Assembly (NCBI RefSeq): GCF_030867145.1 | Contig: NC_134439.1 | Coordinates: 5,865,379 to 5,929,378, forward strand | DNA length: 64,000 nt | Source of the DNA: Opisthocomus hoazin | Lineage: Eukaryota > Chordata > Aves > Opisthocomiformes > Opisthocomidae | Reading direction: 5' to 3' | In this document: in pieces, positions 49,598 to 59,899 of the stretch | How the letters are laid out: every line of letters starts with the position of its first letter | Numbering within the stretch: the stretch's first letter is position 1 | Program-made: the position numbers and the translations under genes | The notes under the pieces: model-generated | What the model saw: the letters and a program-made list of their open reading frames with translations, nothing else | The model's database searches: none | What the model was told of the DNA's origin: nothing

Positions 49598-51039
49598 ACC
49601 ACTGCATGGGGTCCTCGGCTCCCCTGGGAGATGGTTTGTGGGTGGGGAGGGCAGCAGCCGGGGTGAAAACACCTGAGAGCAAAGGGGACCATGGGTAAAG
49701 TGGAAAATCAAGAGGTGTTCAAGATCATGCAGAAGGCCTGGAGGGGGGCTCTGCCTGCTGCCTACCCCTCCCAGAGACCCTGGAGTGGCCACTCTCAACT
49801 CCACTTTCTGGAGCTGGGGTTTCACCTACATCCACGGGGACCCCCCGAGCGCCTGTGATGTGCTTGGGAAGGGGTTGAGACACAACAGGGAATGTTCTTC
49901 CACACAATAAAAGTCTGGAGGGTCTGCTGAAAGCATCCTGCAGGTCTGGGCGCCCACCAGCGCCCGGGAACAGGACGAATGCCTTCGGGCCAGAAACCCA
50001 GCAAAGCCAGGAGCGAAGTCTGTCTGGGCATCCGGGAGTTCGCACTCGGACCCCTCCGTCTCTAAGACTGCTGCGTGGGGTGGACCCATCTGGAAAGGAG
50101 AGGTGCTAGGGGACCCCCCCCACCTCTCCCAGGGAAATGTTGCTAGCCAAGAACCATGGAAAACCACGAGGCAGTCAGTCATTGTACGGCGAGGGCTGCC
50201 ACGGAGAATGACAGCCACGGTCCCTCCTGGCTTTAAAGCCTATGGGAAAGCATAAATAGCAGTCAGATAAAATGCTGCTACGTGAGCAGACAGATTAAGC
50301 ACAGTTGCAGGACATATATATTTATCTATATGCATAAACCTGGGCATATGTGTGTGCTCAAATACGCAGTCCTTGCTGAAGCCCCCACACTGCACGTGGG
50401 ACCGGGAAGGGGCTTCGTGCTCTGAGTTCATCTCTGCCTTCACGGTTGCCAGAGAACGCTCGAGGGAATTGACTGCAGGATCGCGGCCTTGGGGGATTGG
50501 GAAATGGTAATAACAGCTTATTTATTTGTTTTTATAGCTTTTTTCATTTAATAGCTTGTTTGGTTTATTTTTAAACACAGCAGCACTGAAATGTGCTTGG
50601 GGTGGGAGCAGGGTGCTGGCTGTCCCTGGGCGAGAAGCAAATGCAGAGGAGGAAAAGGCATGGAGCGAGGTGGAGGGGGAAGGGAGAGCGTGGGGAAGGC
50701 CAGGGCAAACTGGGGAATTACAGGATTCGGTGCGGAAGCAGTTTGGGGCCCTCTCCAGAGGCTGCACCTGAAGCCATTGGCCACGAAAGCTGTCCCTGCC
50801 AGGGATCTGGGGAACGGGGTATGTCCAAACCCGCCGAGCGGGTGCCACAAAACCAACCCCAGGGTGATGCTGGGGCATCTGCGTCTCCAGACCCAGCCGC
50901 ACAGCCCCGGCGAAAAGCTGCACCACTCTCAAAAACCAAACCTTGTGCATCCAGAGTGTTTTAGAAGCATCGTTTTTCTATTGGTTTAATTATTTCAACA
51001 AGAACATTTTCCACCGAAACAGCTGAAGCGATGCAAACA
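49598..51039. other. Unique DNA, no gene seen
   Basis: AT-rich sequence at 50225-50345 (GGACATATATATTTATCTAT) and 50510-50600 (TTATTTATTTGTTTTTATAG). No coding signal. Confidence 0.5.
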
Positions 51040-51420
51040 CTGGTGTGGACGTGCACAGGCAGAAGTCGAAGCGCTGCGGTTTATTCCACTTCTCCGCGGC
51101 TAAAAGTCACTCGGCAGGAGAAACCGGGGACCGGTACAAAACGTTGGTGCACAAACACGAAACGGCTTACGTGAGCCCGGGAGAAGCCCAGCCTCGCGAG
51201 GACAACTCCACGCTAACGCTTGCACGATGAATTCTACGGCAGCTTCCTTCTAGCAGGCTGTCGGTAGGCGTTTGACCCGACTCCAGGCAATCCGACATCG
51301 TTACACCGCTGTTAACGTCAGTCTGAGAGTGCTGTTACGGCCGAAACGCTGCTGTACTCCATGTAAACGCTGAGGTTACGAGGATGCTTGCGTTGACACG
51401 GGGAGGTTGTACTGCTTAGC
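51040..51420. promoter_or_regulatory. CpG-retaining block of moderate GC
   Basis: Many CpGs occur in sequence that is not especially GC-rich: ACGTGCACAGGCAGAAGTCG, CATCGTTACACCGCTGTTAACGTC, TACGGCCGAAACGCTG. CpG retention implies long-term low methylation, as at enhancers or orphan promoters. Inference from composition only. Confidence 0.35.
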
Positions 51421-52830
51421 TCAAACCGCTCTCAGGTGGTATCAGTTAAAAGGATGTAAAAAGGATGTCTGAGGCCTTGTCCGCGCTGCAGCGCGGGGCT
51501 GGTCGGGGAGGAAGGGACCGGGCTCCGGCCACCACCCCACCCTCGGGGTGGGTGCACGCACGGCGATAAATCGGGGTTTCTTTGCAGAAGGGACAGGGAT
51601 GGTTTCATTCTGACTCCCAGCTCTCCCGGACGGGGACCCCAGCAGCTCTGGCACAGCAAAGACCCCCCCGGGCTGGGGAGGTGGCGTGGGTGATGCTGGC
51701 AAGTCCCGCAGCCCACCCTGATGGGATCCTTGTCCTGCTGAGCATCCTGGCCGGACCCTCATCCCGCAGCCCACGGGTCTCCCCGGTCACCCCGCGGCAG
51801 GGTCAGGGACGTGGCTTCTGTCCAGATACACCGAAAGTCACCAAGAAAAGCCATCGCAAAGCAGAACTAGCACCATGCCCAGCACTGCAGCCACCCCACC
51901 GAGGGACCGTGGCCGGTGCCTCCACCCAGGGAGCGTTTTACACCGCAGGAAAACCCCTCCAGCACAAGCAGGGTCTTTGGGCCCCTCGGCTGGGCTTTGG
52001 CAGGCGATGGGCAACAGGAAATCGGGCCATGGAGAAGTTTTCTGGTGGATCTGGATGGAGACAGGATCAGACTGGCCGCAGGAATGAGCTCCTGTAGGAA
52101 ACCGCGTCGTGGGAGCGACGTGCGAGGGCCGCAGCGGGAGGTCCCTGCTGGTTGCTGGTGGGGCCATGCCTCAGCGGGCACCCTCCGAGGGTGGCCGAGC
52201 AGGGTGGGAGTGCTGGAAAAACCCCCCACCCTCAGAAAATAAACCACCCAATTGCATCCCCACCCTCACTGCAAACATTGCCTCAGCCCCCCGCCCGCCG
52301 GCCCCCAGCGTGTCCCCCCCACGTCCCCTCCCAGCCAGGGCATCGCCCCGACCCCCACCTTCGCCCGCCCCGCTGGGAAACGCAGCGGCGTCCTCCCACT
52401 GCTGGGGCTGGGTTCGGGGGGGTTTTTTTGAGAACATTTATAAAGATCGCATTGTTGGAAGGAAAAAGGGATCTCCTTTCCTTTTACCTTCCAGGGCAGC
52501 CCTAACCCCTCTCCCCTCGTACAAAAACACACAGGAAAGGGGTTTCTTTTCTGCTTGATTAGATTCACAGGGATCTTTGTCTGGGGGTAGGTAGAGAAAA
52601 GCCCTCCCCCTCCTCCCTTTTGACCCTCAAGACTCTGTCTGGTTTTGTTTTAAACCAAGAGAGACAGAGCTACACCCTTGGGATGTTATAAATATATATA
52701 CCGGGTGGCGTCATCCGATTTTCCCGGACGGCAGCTCCAATCCAGCCGACCCCGCGTTTCTCCCCTGGTCTCCAGACCACGAGCCGGGGTTTGCCTCCAG
52801 ATGCACAGGGCTTGCCCAGCAGCAGCCCCC

Positions 52831-53070
52831 TCCTTTCCTCTCCTCTCCTCTCCTCTCCTCTCCTCTCCTCTCCTCTCCTCTCCTCTCCTCTCCTCTCCTC
52901 TCCTCTCCTCTCCTCTCCTCTCCTCTCCTCTCCTCTCCTCTCCTCTCCTCTCCTCTCCTCTCCTCTCCTCCCCTCCCCTCCCCTCCCCTCCCCTCCCCTC
53001 CCCTCCCCTCCCCTCCCCTCTCCTCTCCTCTCCTCTCCTCTCCTCTCCTCTCCTCTCCTCTTCTCTCCTC
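52831..53070. repeat. 240-bp (TCCTC)n array with internal (CCCTC)n block
   Basis: This pure pyrimidine pentanucleotide array on the plus strand has about 28 units of TCCTC, then ten units of CCCTC (52971-53020), then about eight TCCTC units and a short imperfect end. The long frames across it (LSSPLLSS and EERRGEERRG types) are artefacts. Confidence 0.98.
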
Positions 53071-53239
53071 CAGTTTTTATGTTCTTTAATTATTCCGAAA
53101 GGCTCCTCGAGAAGAAAAGCCATCAGCAGGGTCGGAGCCTCCTATGGGGGGGGGGGGAACCGGGAGGGTCCTGCTGCCTCCCCCCACCACCCCAGTACCC
53201 TTCACCCGTCCCGAAAGAGGTCACGGGTCTCTGCGACAG

Positions 53240-53288
53240 CACGTTAAGTTATATATGCACAGACATGTTAAGTTATATATGCGCACAC
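53240..53288. repeat. 24-bp tandem duplication with TTAAGTTATATATG
   Basis: CACGTTAAGTTATATATGCA and CATGTTAAGTTATATATGCG start 24 bp apart. They are followed by a purine/pyrimidine-alternating stretch up to about 53345. Confidence 0.85.
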
Positions 53289-53439
53289 ATGGACACGCGT
53301 GCTGCACGCATGTAGTGGAGTACATGTGTGCACATACATGGACACCCGTAAAGCCCAGGCCAGCGCAGCTCCACACGTTATTACCTACCGAACGCTGGAG
53401 ATGCGGAAAACACGCCAGGCTCCCCGATACCTTTTTTCC

Positions 53440-53880
53440 TGTCTAGATTTTTCTCACATTTCAAAAAAATTAAAAAAAAAAATCCATTTTGAAAACCGCG
53501 TACCTCTCCTTATCTTTACCGGCAATTAATTTCAAGGAGGGGTGTTCAATTTTGACAAGGACTCTAAACATGTTAATATTTGAAGAGGGGAAAAAGAAGT
53601 ATGACATTAATTATTCAGGTATTAGTAGGCACGCTGACAGCATAGCCCAAACGATTTTCTGTCACAAACTGCTATTAACAGACTTTTTTTTCTCCTCCGT
53701 GGAAGCATTTTACAAAGACTCGATACCAGCGTTTTTCTTGAAAGAGTAAATGATGAAATTATCGTTATGATTGCAGGAGCAGTGAGGATTAATAACGAAA
53801 ATAACTTGAACCGGAATGCACAACAGGTGCGAATCTCCCCTGTAACTGCAGGATTAAAAAAAAATGCACATTATTGCAGA
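53440..53880. other. AT-rich island, candidate conserved non-coding element
   Basis: About 440 bp of low GC lies between GC-rich repeats: CTAAACATGTTAATATTTGA, GACATTAATTATTCAGGTAT, TAAATGATGAAATTATCGTT. A 86-codon plus frame (53489-53749) runs through it, but AT content and lack of motif argue against coding. Confidence 0.45.
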
Positions 53881-53924
53881 TCATGGCAGTGCCCTGAAAC
53901 CACCCCTTCAGGGTCCCGGTCTGC

Positions 53925-54300
53925 ACCCTGGGGTCCTGCGCCCCAGGGACCCTCATCCCCACCTGCACCCCGTGTGCTCACACCCCAGCCCTGCACCCCA
54001 GGGACCCCAGAGACCCTCATCCCCACCTGCACCCCATGTGCTCACACCCCAGGCCTGTACCCTGACCTGCACCCCAGGGTCCTGCACCCCAGGGACCCAC
54101 ATCCCGACCTTCACCCCATGTGCTCACACCCCAGCCCTGCACCCCGACCTGTGCCCCAGGGACCCTCATCCCGACCTGCACCCCGTGTGCTCGCACCCCA
54201 GCCCTGCACCCCAGGGACCCCAGGGACCCCAGGGACCCCAGGGACCCACACCCTGTGTGCTCACACCCCAACCTGCACCCTGGGGTCACATCCAGCCACC
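53925..54300. repeat. Degenerate nested minisatellite
   Basis: Five copies of a (C/A)TGTGCTCACACCCCAG-type word start near 53971, 54035, 54117, 54184 and 54253, a period of 64-82 bp. Between them lie variants of CCTGCACCCC and CCCCAGGGACC. Within the fourth interval a shorter CCCCAGGGA unit (9 bp) is repeated about four times (54209-54247). It is C-rich on the plus strand. Confidence 0.85.
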
Positions 54301-55789
54301 CATCCCCTACGCGTGCACCCCACCCTGCACCCCACCGTTGCCCCCCCACCCTGCACGGCGAGCGGGACTGGCCGGGGAGGACGTTGCTGGGCAGCCCCTT
54401 ACCGACTAAATGGGGCTTCTCCTCGGGCCCCCCCCGGGTGGCACAGCTGGACGGGTCACAGCTGGGGGGGGGGGGGGCGCAGCTGAGGGGAGCACAGCTG
54501 GTGCCGGGCCGGGTTCACAGAGTTCAGGCTGTCGAGATTTTAGGGTGAGATAGCGAAAGCTGACACCCGGCGAGCCCCCCCCCCGGTAGGGTCAACAGCC
54601 GGCCCTCAGCCCCCACCGCCCCACAGGGAGCCCCACGGAGGTGACACCCCCCCCCCCCCTCCAGCCGGCCCAGGGCCGCATCCTGCCCGGCCCCGCTCCC
54701 TCGAGGATGCTGCGGGATGCAGGATTGCTGCGGGATGCAGGATTGCCGCGGCCGGGGGTCCCCGGTAGCCCCCTCCTTCCCTTGGTGCTGTTTCCTCTTC
54801 CCAGTCCTAAAAAGAAAGGAAATGAGGAAGGAAATGAGGGGTCGTGACGTCATCCTGCCCCCTTGCCCCACAGCTCTGCCGGGCCCTGTCCCCACTCCGG
54901 ACGCACGATGGGTGCCCAGCAGCCCCCCTCAAGAGACACGCGGTGCCCCGGGTCAATTCGGGGGTGCAGGAAGCTTTCGTGAATGAATATTTCCCTTGGG
55001 GGACCTTTCAGAGCAGGGGGTCCCTGCAGAAATGTGGGGGAAAATGGGAATTAGCAAGGAAAAAAATACAAATACGGATGTAAAGAAGGGGAGCTCTTTG
55101 CAGGGTGGGAGGGAAGCTCCGATTCCGCAGGGCACCTCTGCTGCTGCAGGCACCCAGAGGGACAGGGAGCAGGGTGGGAGCAGCCCCATCGCACGCCCAT
55201 GTCCCCAAAAGCTCCCCTCTCCCCCCAGCCCCCCCAGCCCCGGCCAAGTTATCCGCTTCCACGTGTGTTTATGTATTCCTGCCATCGGGAACTGGCCGGG
55301 AGCACCCAAGCCCCGGCCCAGCAGAGAGAATGGCAGCAGAGGGGGCAAATCCCCGGCACCCACGACTCGGAGCAACCCCGTTTTCCCAGAAAACCCCCTT
55401 TGGCTCAGGGTTTTCCAGCCTGGAAGCAGCTGGTGAAGGGCTGGGGAGGGGAGATGGCACTACCCCAGGTCTGTGCCCTCGCCGGGACCCGCCGGTATCC
55501 CTGTTCAGGGGACGAGCCGGTCGTGTAGAGGCTTCATCCGAGTTCCCAGTTCCCAAAATCCAGACCTCAGCGGCTTGGTATTCACCTTTCTCCCTTGTTA
55601 CCGACGTTCCTGTTCACGCAGCGCTGGGAAAAGAAACTCCGGCATCTGCAGATGAGATGCTGAGAATATCCAAAATCCGCTGGAGCTAGGAACGTAAAAT
55701 CCTAACGGCAGCATTTTTGTTATTTCCCCCTTTTTTTTTTTTCCCAAAAAAGTCATCTCTGATGAGAAGTTAAAGAAGGGTTCAGAAAC

Positions 55790-56095
55790 ATTTACTGCCA
55801 GCCGAGGAGGGCTTTTCATCGCACGAGAAACCGCAGACGGCGAAACGCGGGCCTCGACGCCGCGGCCCCGGCGCGCGGCGCGGGGAGGATGGATTTCACC
55901 GCGCAGCCCGACGCGCCGCTGCGATTTTCCCAACGTGCCGCTCGCGTGCGGGATCCCAAGTTTCCTACGCGACGCCTTCGTTCACTGGGGGGGGGCTTTA
56001 ACCGCTGTAACGAATGGTTAATTACAAGCAGTCGCCCGAGCGGTCGCTGGCATTCCCAGCGGATTAAAAGGCTGGATGAGCCTGGGGTGTAAAAC
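55790..56095. promoter_or_regulatory. CpG-rich block, candidate promoter or enhancer
   Basis: Dense CpG (GACGGCGAAACGCGGGCCTC, CCCGGCGCGCGGCGCGGGGA) passes into AT-containing sequence with AACGAATGGTTAATTACAAG and GCGGATTAAAAGG. A 67-codon plus frame begins at 55889 in good ATG context (GAGGATGG). Whether this small frame is translated is unknown. Confidence 0.4.
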
Positions 56096-56200
56096 CGTAG
56101 GAAAAAATGGAATTTAAGGTAAACAGCCCATGTGTGCAGGGCCCCAGCGCGGAGAGGGACCGGATCCCCCCCGGGAGAGGGAGCAGAGACCCTGCAGGGA

Positions 56201-56260
56201 GACCAAGGGGCAACTGGGGAGACCAAGGGGCAACTGGGGAGACCAAGGGGCGACTGGGGT
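56201..56260. repeat. 20-bp tandem repeat, 3 copies
   Basis: GACCAAGGGGCAACTGGGGA occurs at 56201 and 56221, with a two-mismatch third copy at 56241. The repeats are contiguous. Confidence 0.95.
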
Positions 56261-56914
56261 GAAATGGGAGCAAAATGGGTCAGAGGGCTGGCGGTGTCCC
56301 GGCACACAGCCCCCCCCCCCACCTTCTGGGACCCGCAAATCATTCCCGGGGGAGCAGCCCCCGAGGGGAGAGACCCCCCAGGGTCACCCCAGTGCTTTGG
56401 GGACCCCCCAGGCCCCCCTTCCCCGCAAAGCCCGCCTGGATCCGTGCTGTTTGCCAGGCAGGATGGTGCGGGCCATGCCGAAGCTGGGATTTAAGGGCAT
56501 TTTCCTCGCCCTCCCGCCCCGGTCCGGGAAGGGGAGAGGACCCGACCCTGTCCTGGCCCCAGCACCCCCTTTTTCTGACCAAGGGCAGGCGAAATCCTCC
56601 CACAGTGTTGGGGAAGAGGGGGGAGGATGAGCACACTTTCCCACACGGATATCCCAGAAGGAGAATTTCTGTCAGTTGCTAAACGCAGAAAGTCCAGCTC
56701 TGGAGCCCGTGGATTTATTGGGAGCAGCTGAAGGCTCCCGAAGCGCGCTGGGGGGGCCAGCCCCCACCTTCCAGCAAGGTTGGCGGATCATTTCCGTTGG
56801 GGTTTGGTTTTCTTTTTCAAGCAAACTATTCCCCCCGACTTTTTTTCCCCCCCCTCCTCTTTTTTCTTCCCCCTTCCCCCCTGTTTTCCACGCTTCCCCC
56901 CCCCCCCTTTTTTT

Positions 56915-57200
56915 TTAAGAGGGAGATATTGATAACACAGGAGTTAGAAAGAGCCTCATAACTCACAATAAACCCTTGTCCATTCTCTTCTATTGACTAC
57001 ATGTAAACACGGTAAATGAAAGGCCTTTAGTGACACTTAATCCCTCACCCCCTCCCCGCTTCGCCCCCCCGCCCCCAGCCCAGCCTGCCCTGGGAGGGGG
57101 TTACGCTGCTTTTTTTTCTCACAGCTTGCTGTTTTACCCAGCCCCTCCCCTGCCATCTAATTTATCATTAACACCCTGACACTAAACTAAATAAATGCAG
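56915..57200. promoter_or_regulatory. AT-rich island downstream of the gene, candidate conserved non-coding element
   Basis: AGATATTGATAACACAGGAG (GATA-like words), TTGACTACATGTAAACACGG (forkhead-like GTAAACA) and ATCTAATTTATCATTAACAC are clustered within 300 bp between homopolymer-rich segments. No coding frame. Regulatory role inferred. Confidence 0.42.
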
Positions 57201-57356
57201 CGGCTTCCCTCGGCTCCCCCCACACCTTGCTCTGGGGCTGCAGGCTTCCCCCCACCCTCCCTTTCTCAAACCTGCAGGTCTGGGGGGGCTCGGAGCCCCC
57301 TCCCAGGCTGGTCCCTGCAGATAATTAACATCATTATTAAATTACCTGCTTTAAAA

Positions 57357-57375
57357 GATAATAATAATAATAATA
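57357..57375. repeat. (ATA)n microsatellite
   Basis: ATAATAATAATAATAAT lies next to an AT-rich island containing ATTAA/TAATTA words. Confidence 0.9.
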
Positions 57376-57771
57376 GCAGGGTCATTTGGCTGCGATTAGA
57401 CCCGGCGCGGTCTTGCCGAGGTCGCTGCCCCCCAGCTCCGGCCGCTCCCAGGCTTTGCCTCGTGAAATTTTAAATGTTTTTAAAGGGGGGGTCATTTTGA
57501 TTCGGATTCCTTTTCCCCCTGCCAGCAAGGAGGAGGGAAAAGAGCTGCAAAGGGGTTTCAAGCGCCGCATTCCTGACTTGCAGATCGATATTCCTCCGTA
57601 ATTGGGGTTGCAGTGATTTTTAAGGGGGGGGGGGGGGTGTCTACCCGGCCTCCTGCGAAAGCGAGGTCGTCAGATGAATTTGTGGCAAGCGAATAATACG
57701 TAGTTATTAATCACGACTAATGAGGTCCTGACTGGGGGTGCGTTTCGTTTCTCTTTCCATTTTTCTCGGTT

Positions 57772-57790
57772 CGGAGAGATAATCTCTCCG
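57772..57790. promoter_or_regulatory. Perfect inverted repeat CGGAGAGA-TAA-TCTCTCCG
   Basis: Two 8-bp arms surround a 3-bp centre, forming GAGATAATCTC with a GATAA core on one strand. It lies in an AT-rich island downstream of the EPOP-like gene. It could be a transcription-factor site or coincidence. Confidence 0.35.
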
Positions 57791-58216
57791 GCTGTGAAAG
57801 AGCCGGGTAAATGCTGCCCAGGTCAGAATTTCAACCTTCCCAACTCATACCCAAAATCGCCGGCTTCGGGCCCCTTTCGACAGACGGCATGGATAAAAAA
57901 CCATCTTTGGGTCGCTTGGGCTGATCTACGCTGGGGTTTGTGTTTGGACCTGGCTCTACCGACGCCGCTCCGACGGGATCTTCCAGCCTTTGGCCATGTT
58001 TTCCTTTGGTAGGGATTTCAAAACCCATCTGAAGTGCTCCTTCCGTGAGGGGCACTGACTCCTGGGGCCCTCAAAGCAGAAACACATGTTTGGGGAACAG
58101 CCTCTGGTCTACAAATCAGGGGGAAGGAGCTATTGATTTCCGATTAAATGTCGAGGAAAAAGGTTTCCTTTGGGCAAAGTTTGTCCACAGAAACCCTCCC
58201 CCCCCGCCCCAAGCAG

Positions 58217-58680
58217 CCGAGCACATGCGTGCACACCCGGTCACGCACCCGCGCACGCAGCGGGCACGCACCCGCGTCGCTTCGCGCAGCTGGGTGGCAC
58301 AGAGGGTTGTAGCCACGCGGAGCTGAGCCTGCGTCCGCCGACACGCGGGGACACGCTTGCACACGCAAACACACGCGGAGCAGCCGCGCGCATCCCACGC
58401 GGGTCCAGCGTGCGGGAGGGCGCCGGGCCCACGGGTGGGTGCGAGCGGAGGAGCGTGCTTTCCGACCCACTTGAGTGAACAGACAGAGCCAGATGTGCAG
58501 GGCCACATCTGCACGCAGGCAGCGCAGGCTGACACACGCTCCCGCGGCGGCACGCAGGCACACGCACACGCCCCGGGTGTACACACGCACGAATTCCCCC
58601 AACGCGAGCACCCCCAGAGCACCCACCCCTCCCACACACACGGGTGCACCCCAGCCAGCCCACCCTCCCCAGCACGCGCC
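58217..58680. other. CpG- and CpA-rich alternating purine-pyrimidine stretch
   Basis: Words such as ACACGCGGGGACACGCTTGC and ACACGCAAACACACGCGG recur over about 460 bp, an irregular (CA/CG)n-type sequence. Minus frames through it are rich in Cys/Val/Arg (VCVCKRVPACR) because of the repeat and are not real proteins. Confidence 0.6.
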
Positions 58681-58738
58681 CACAAAAAGGGCCGAGTATC
58701 AGCCGGCTCTGTAAAAACAAAACCAAAAAAAAAAGGTA

Positions 58739-58744
58739 TTTATT
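58739..58744 (-). terminator. Candidate distal poly(A) signal AATAAA
   Basis: This minus-strand AATAAA lies just downstream, in the direction of transcription, of a ~125-bp AT-rich block (58745-58870). That block contrasts with the GC/CpG-rich sequence at 58200-58680, as expected at the end of a conserved 3' UTR. Beyond the hexamer the minus strand reads T-rich and then G-rich, which fits a downstream element. Confidence 0.35.
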
Positions 58745-59778
58745 TCTCAGCCTAGATTCCATATTGCACGCAGGAATTAACACTTTCATCGTCATATACT
58801 TACAACAAGTTCAAATAAATAAAGGTACAGTAAATGGAAACAGAAAAGCCAATACACGGCTGGAAAAGGCTCTTTCCTCCCCTGGGTGGTTGTTTTTAAA
58901 TGTGAGTTTTAGGCCAGGGTGCGGGGGAAAGGCAGCATCAGCCGCTGGATGTGCCCAGCCCCGGGAAAGAACACCCCCCCCCATCCACAGCACCCCCATA
59001 AAATATTTTCTCCCTGGACAGAAGCATCCCTGGATCCGAGGGTGCAGCAGAAAAGCGCCCACGAAGCGATCGACATTTTTCAACCCACCGGATGGGATTT
59101 TTTTAACCCAGCAACACAAAGAGAGAGCAAAGGTCCCTGAAACCCCCCAGCCCCAAAACAAACCCTCACAAACCGTGATGACAAAGCACCACGCCGTATC
59201 CAAGCTGAGATTTTTCCTGAGTCTGAAGCAGGCTGCATTTTTCAAAGCAGCGCCCTTTCATAGAAGTTTTCTTTATTTTATTTTTTTTTTTTTTACAAGA
59301 TACTTTCGATTTTCTCCTACCTAGGAAAACATTTTTACGGAAAGAAAAAAACTCAGTTTTTCACTTCTTTTGCACCCGTTTGGAAATAAAGCAATGTCAG
59401 TAATGTCATTATGAAGGTGCCTTTATACCCTTCCTGCTGTCCTGGCGACACGAGTTGATCTTTTGCTCGAAACCAGAACTAGTTTGCGTCGCTCGAACCG
59501 CTCCCTCCTCCCAGCTCCTTGTGTCCCGCAGAGGCATCGCTTCTCCCAGCCAGATACCGCCTGGGCTTGGTCATTTTTTAAGTCCAAATCAAGCTATTTC
59601 AGGGAAAAGTTTGGGTTTTCCCTTTTTTTTATTTATTTTTTTTTTTCCATTTATTTTCGGTGCATCGCCATCCCCCTCTCCAGTCTCCTACTGGGCGACT
59701 GCGAAGAAGATTACTTTATTTTTTTTTGGATCGCTCATTTTCTTTAAAGATGTTTAAAAATAAATGGGGGGATGATTT

Positions 59779-59820
59779 TTTATTATTATTATTATTACTA
59801 CTATTATTGTAATTATTGTT
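59779..59820. repeat. (TTA)n microsatellite
   Basis: TTATTATTATTATTATTACT and related units form an imperfect trinucleotide run within the presumed 3' UTR. Confidence 0.9.
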
Positions 59821-59899
59821 TGCTGTGAACGGGCTCGTTCTGCTGCTTGAGGAGCCCTTTTGAGGGGAAAGGTTTGAGGTATTTCGCGCTGTATTCTCA

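Noticed and set aside
48944..49825. 293-codon minus frame as a host gene
   Set aside because: It is the C-terminal end of the CR1 ORF2 protein, including CR1 3' UTR, so a mobile-element remnant.
52678..53315. Apparent LSSPLLSS- or EERRGEERRG-rich proteins
   Set aside because: Pure translation of the (TCCTC)n array. No coding context.
58116..58795. Cys/Val-rich minus frames near 58.2-58.8 kb
   Set aside because: Composition follows directly from the CA/CG-rich repeat-like DNA. No domain.
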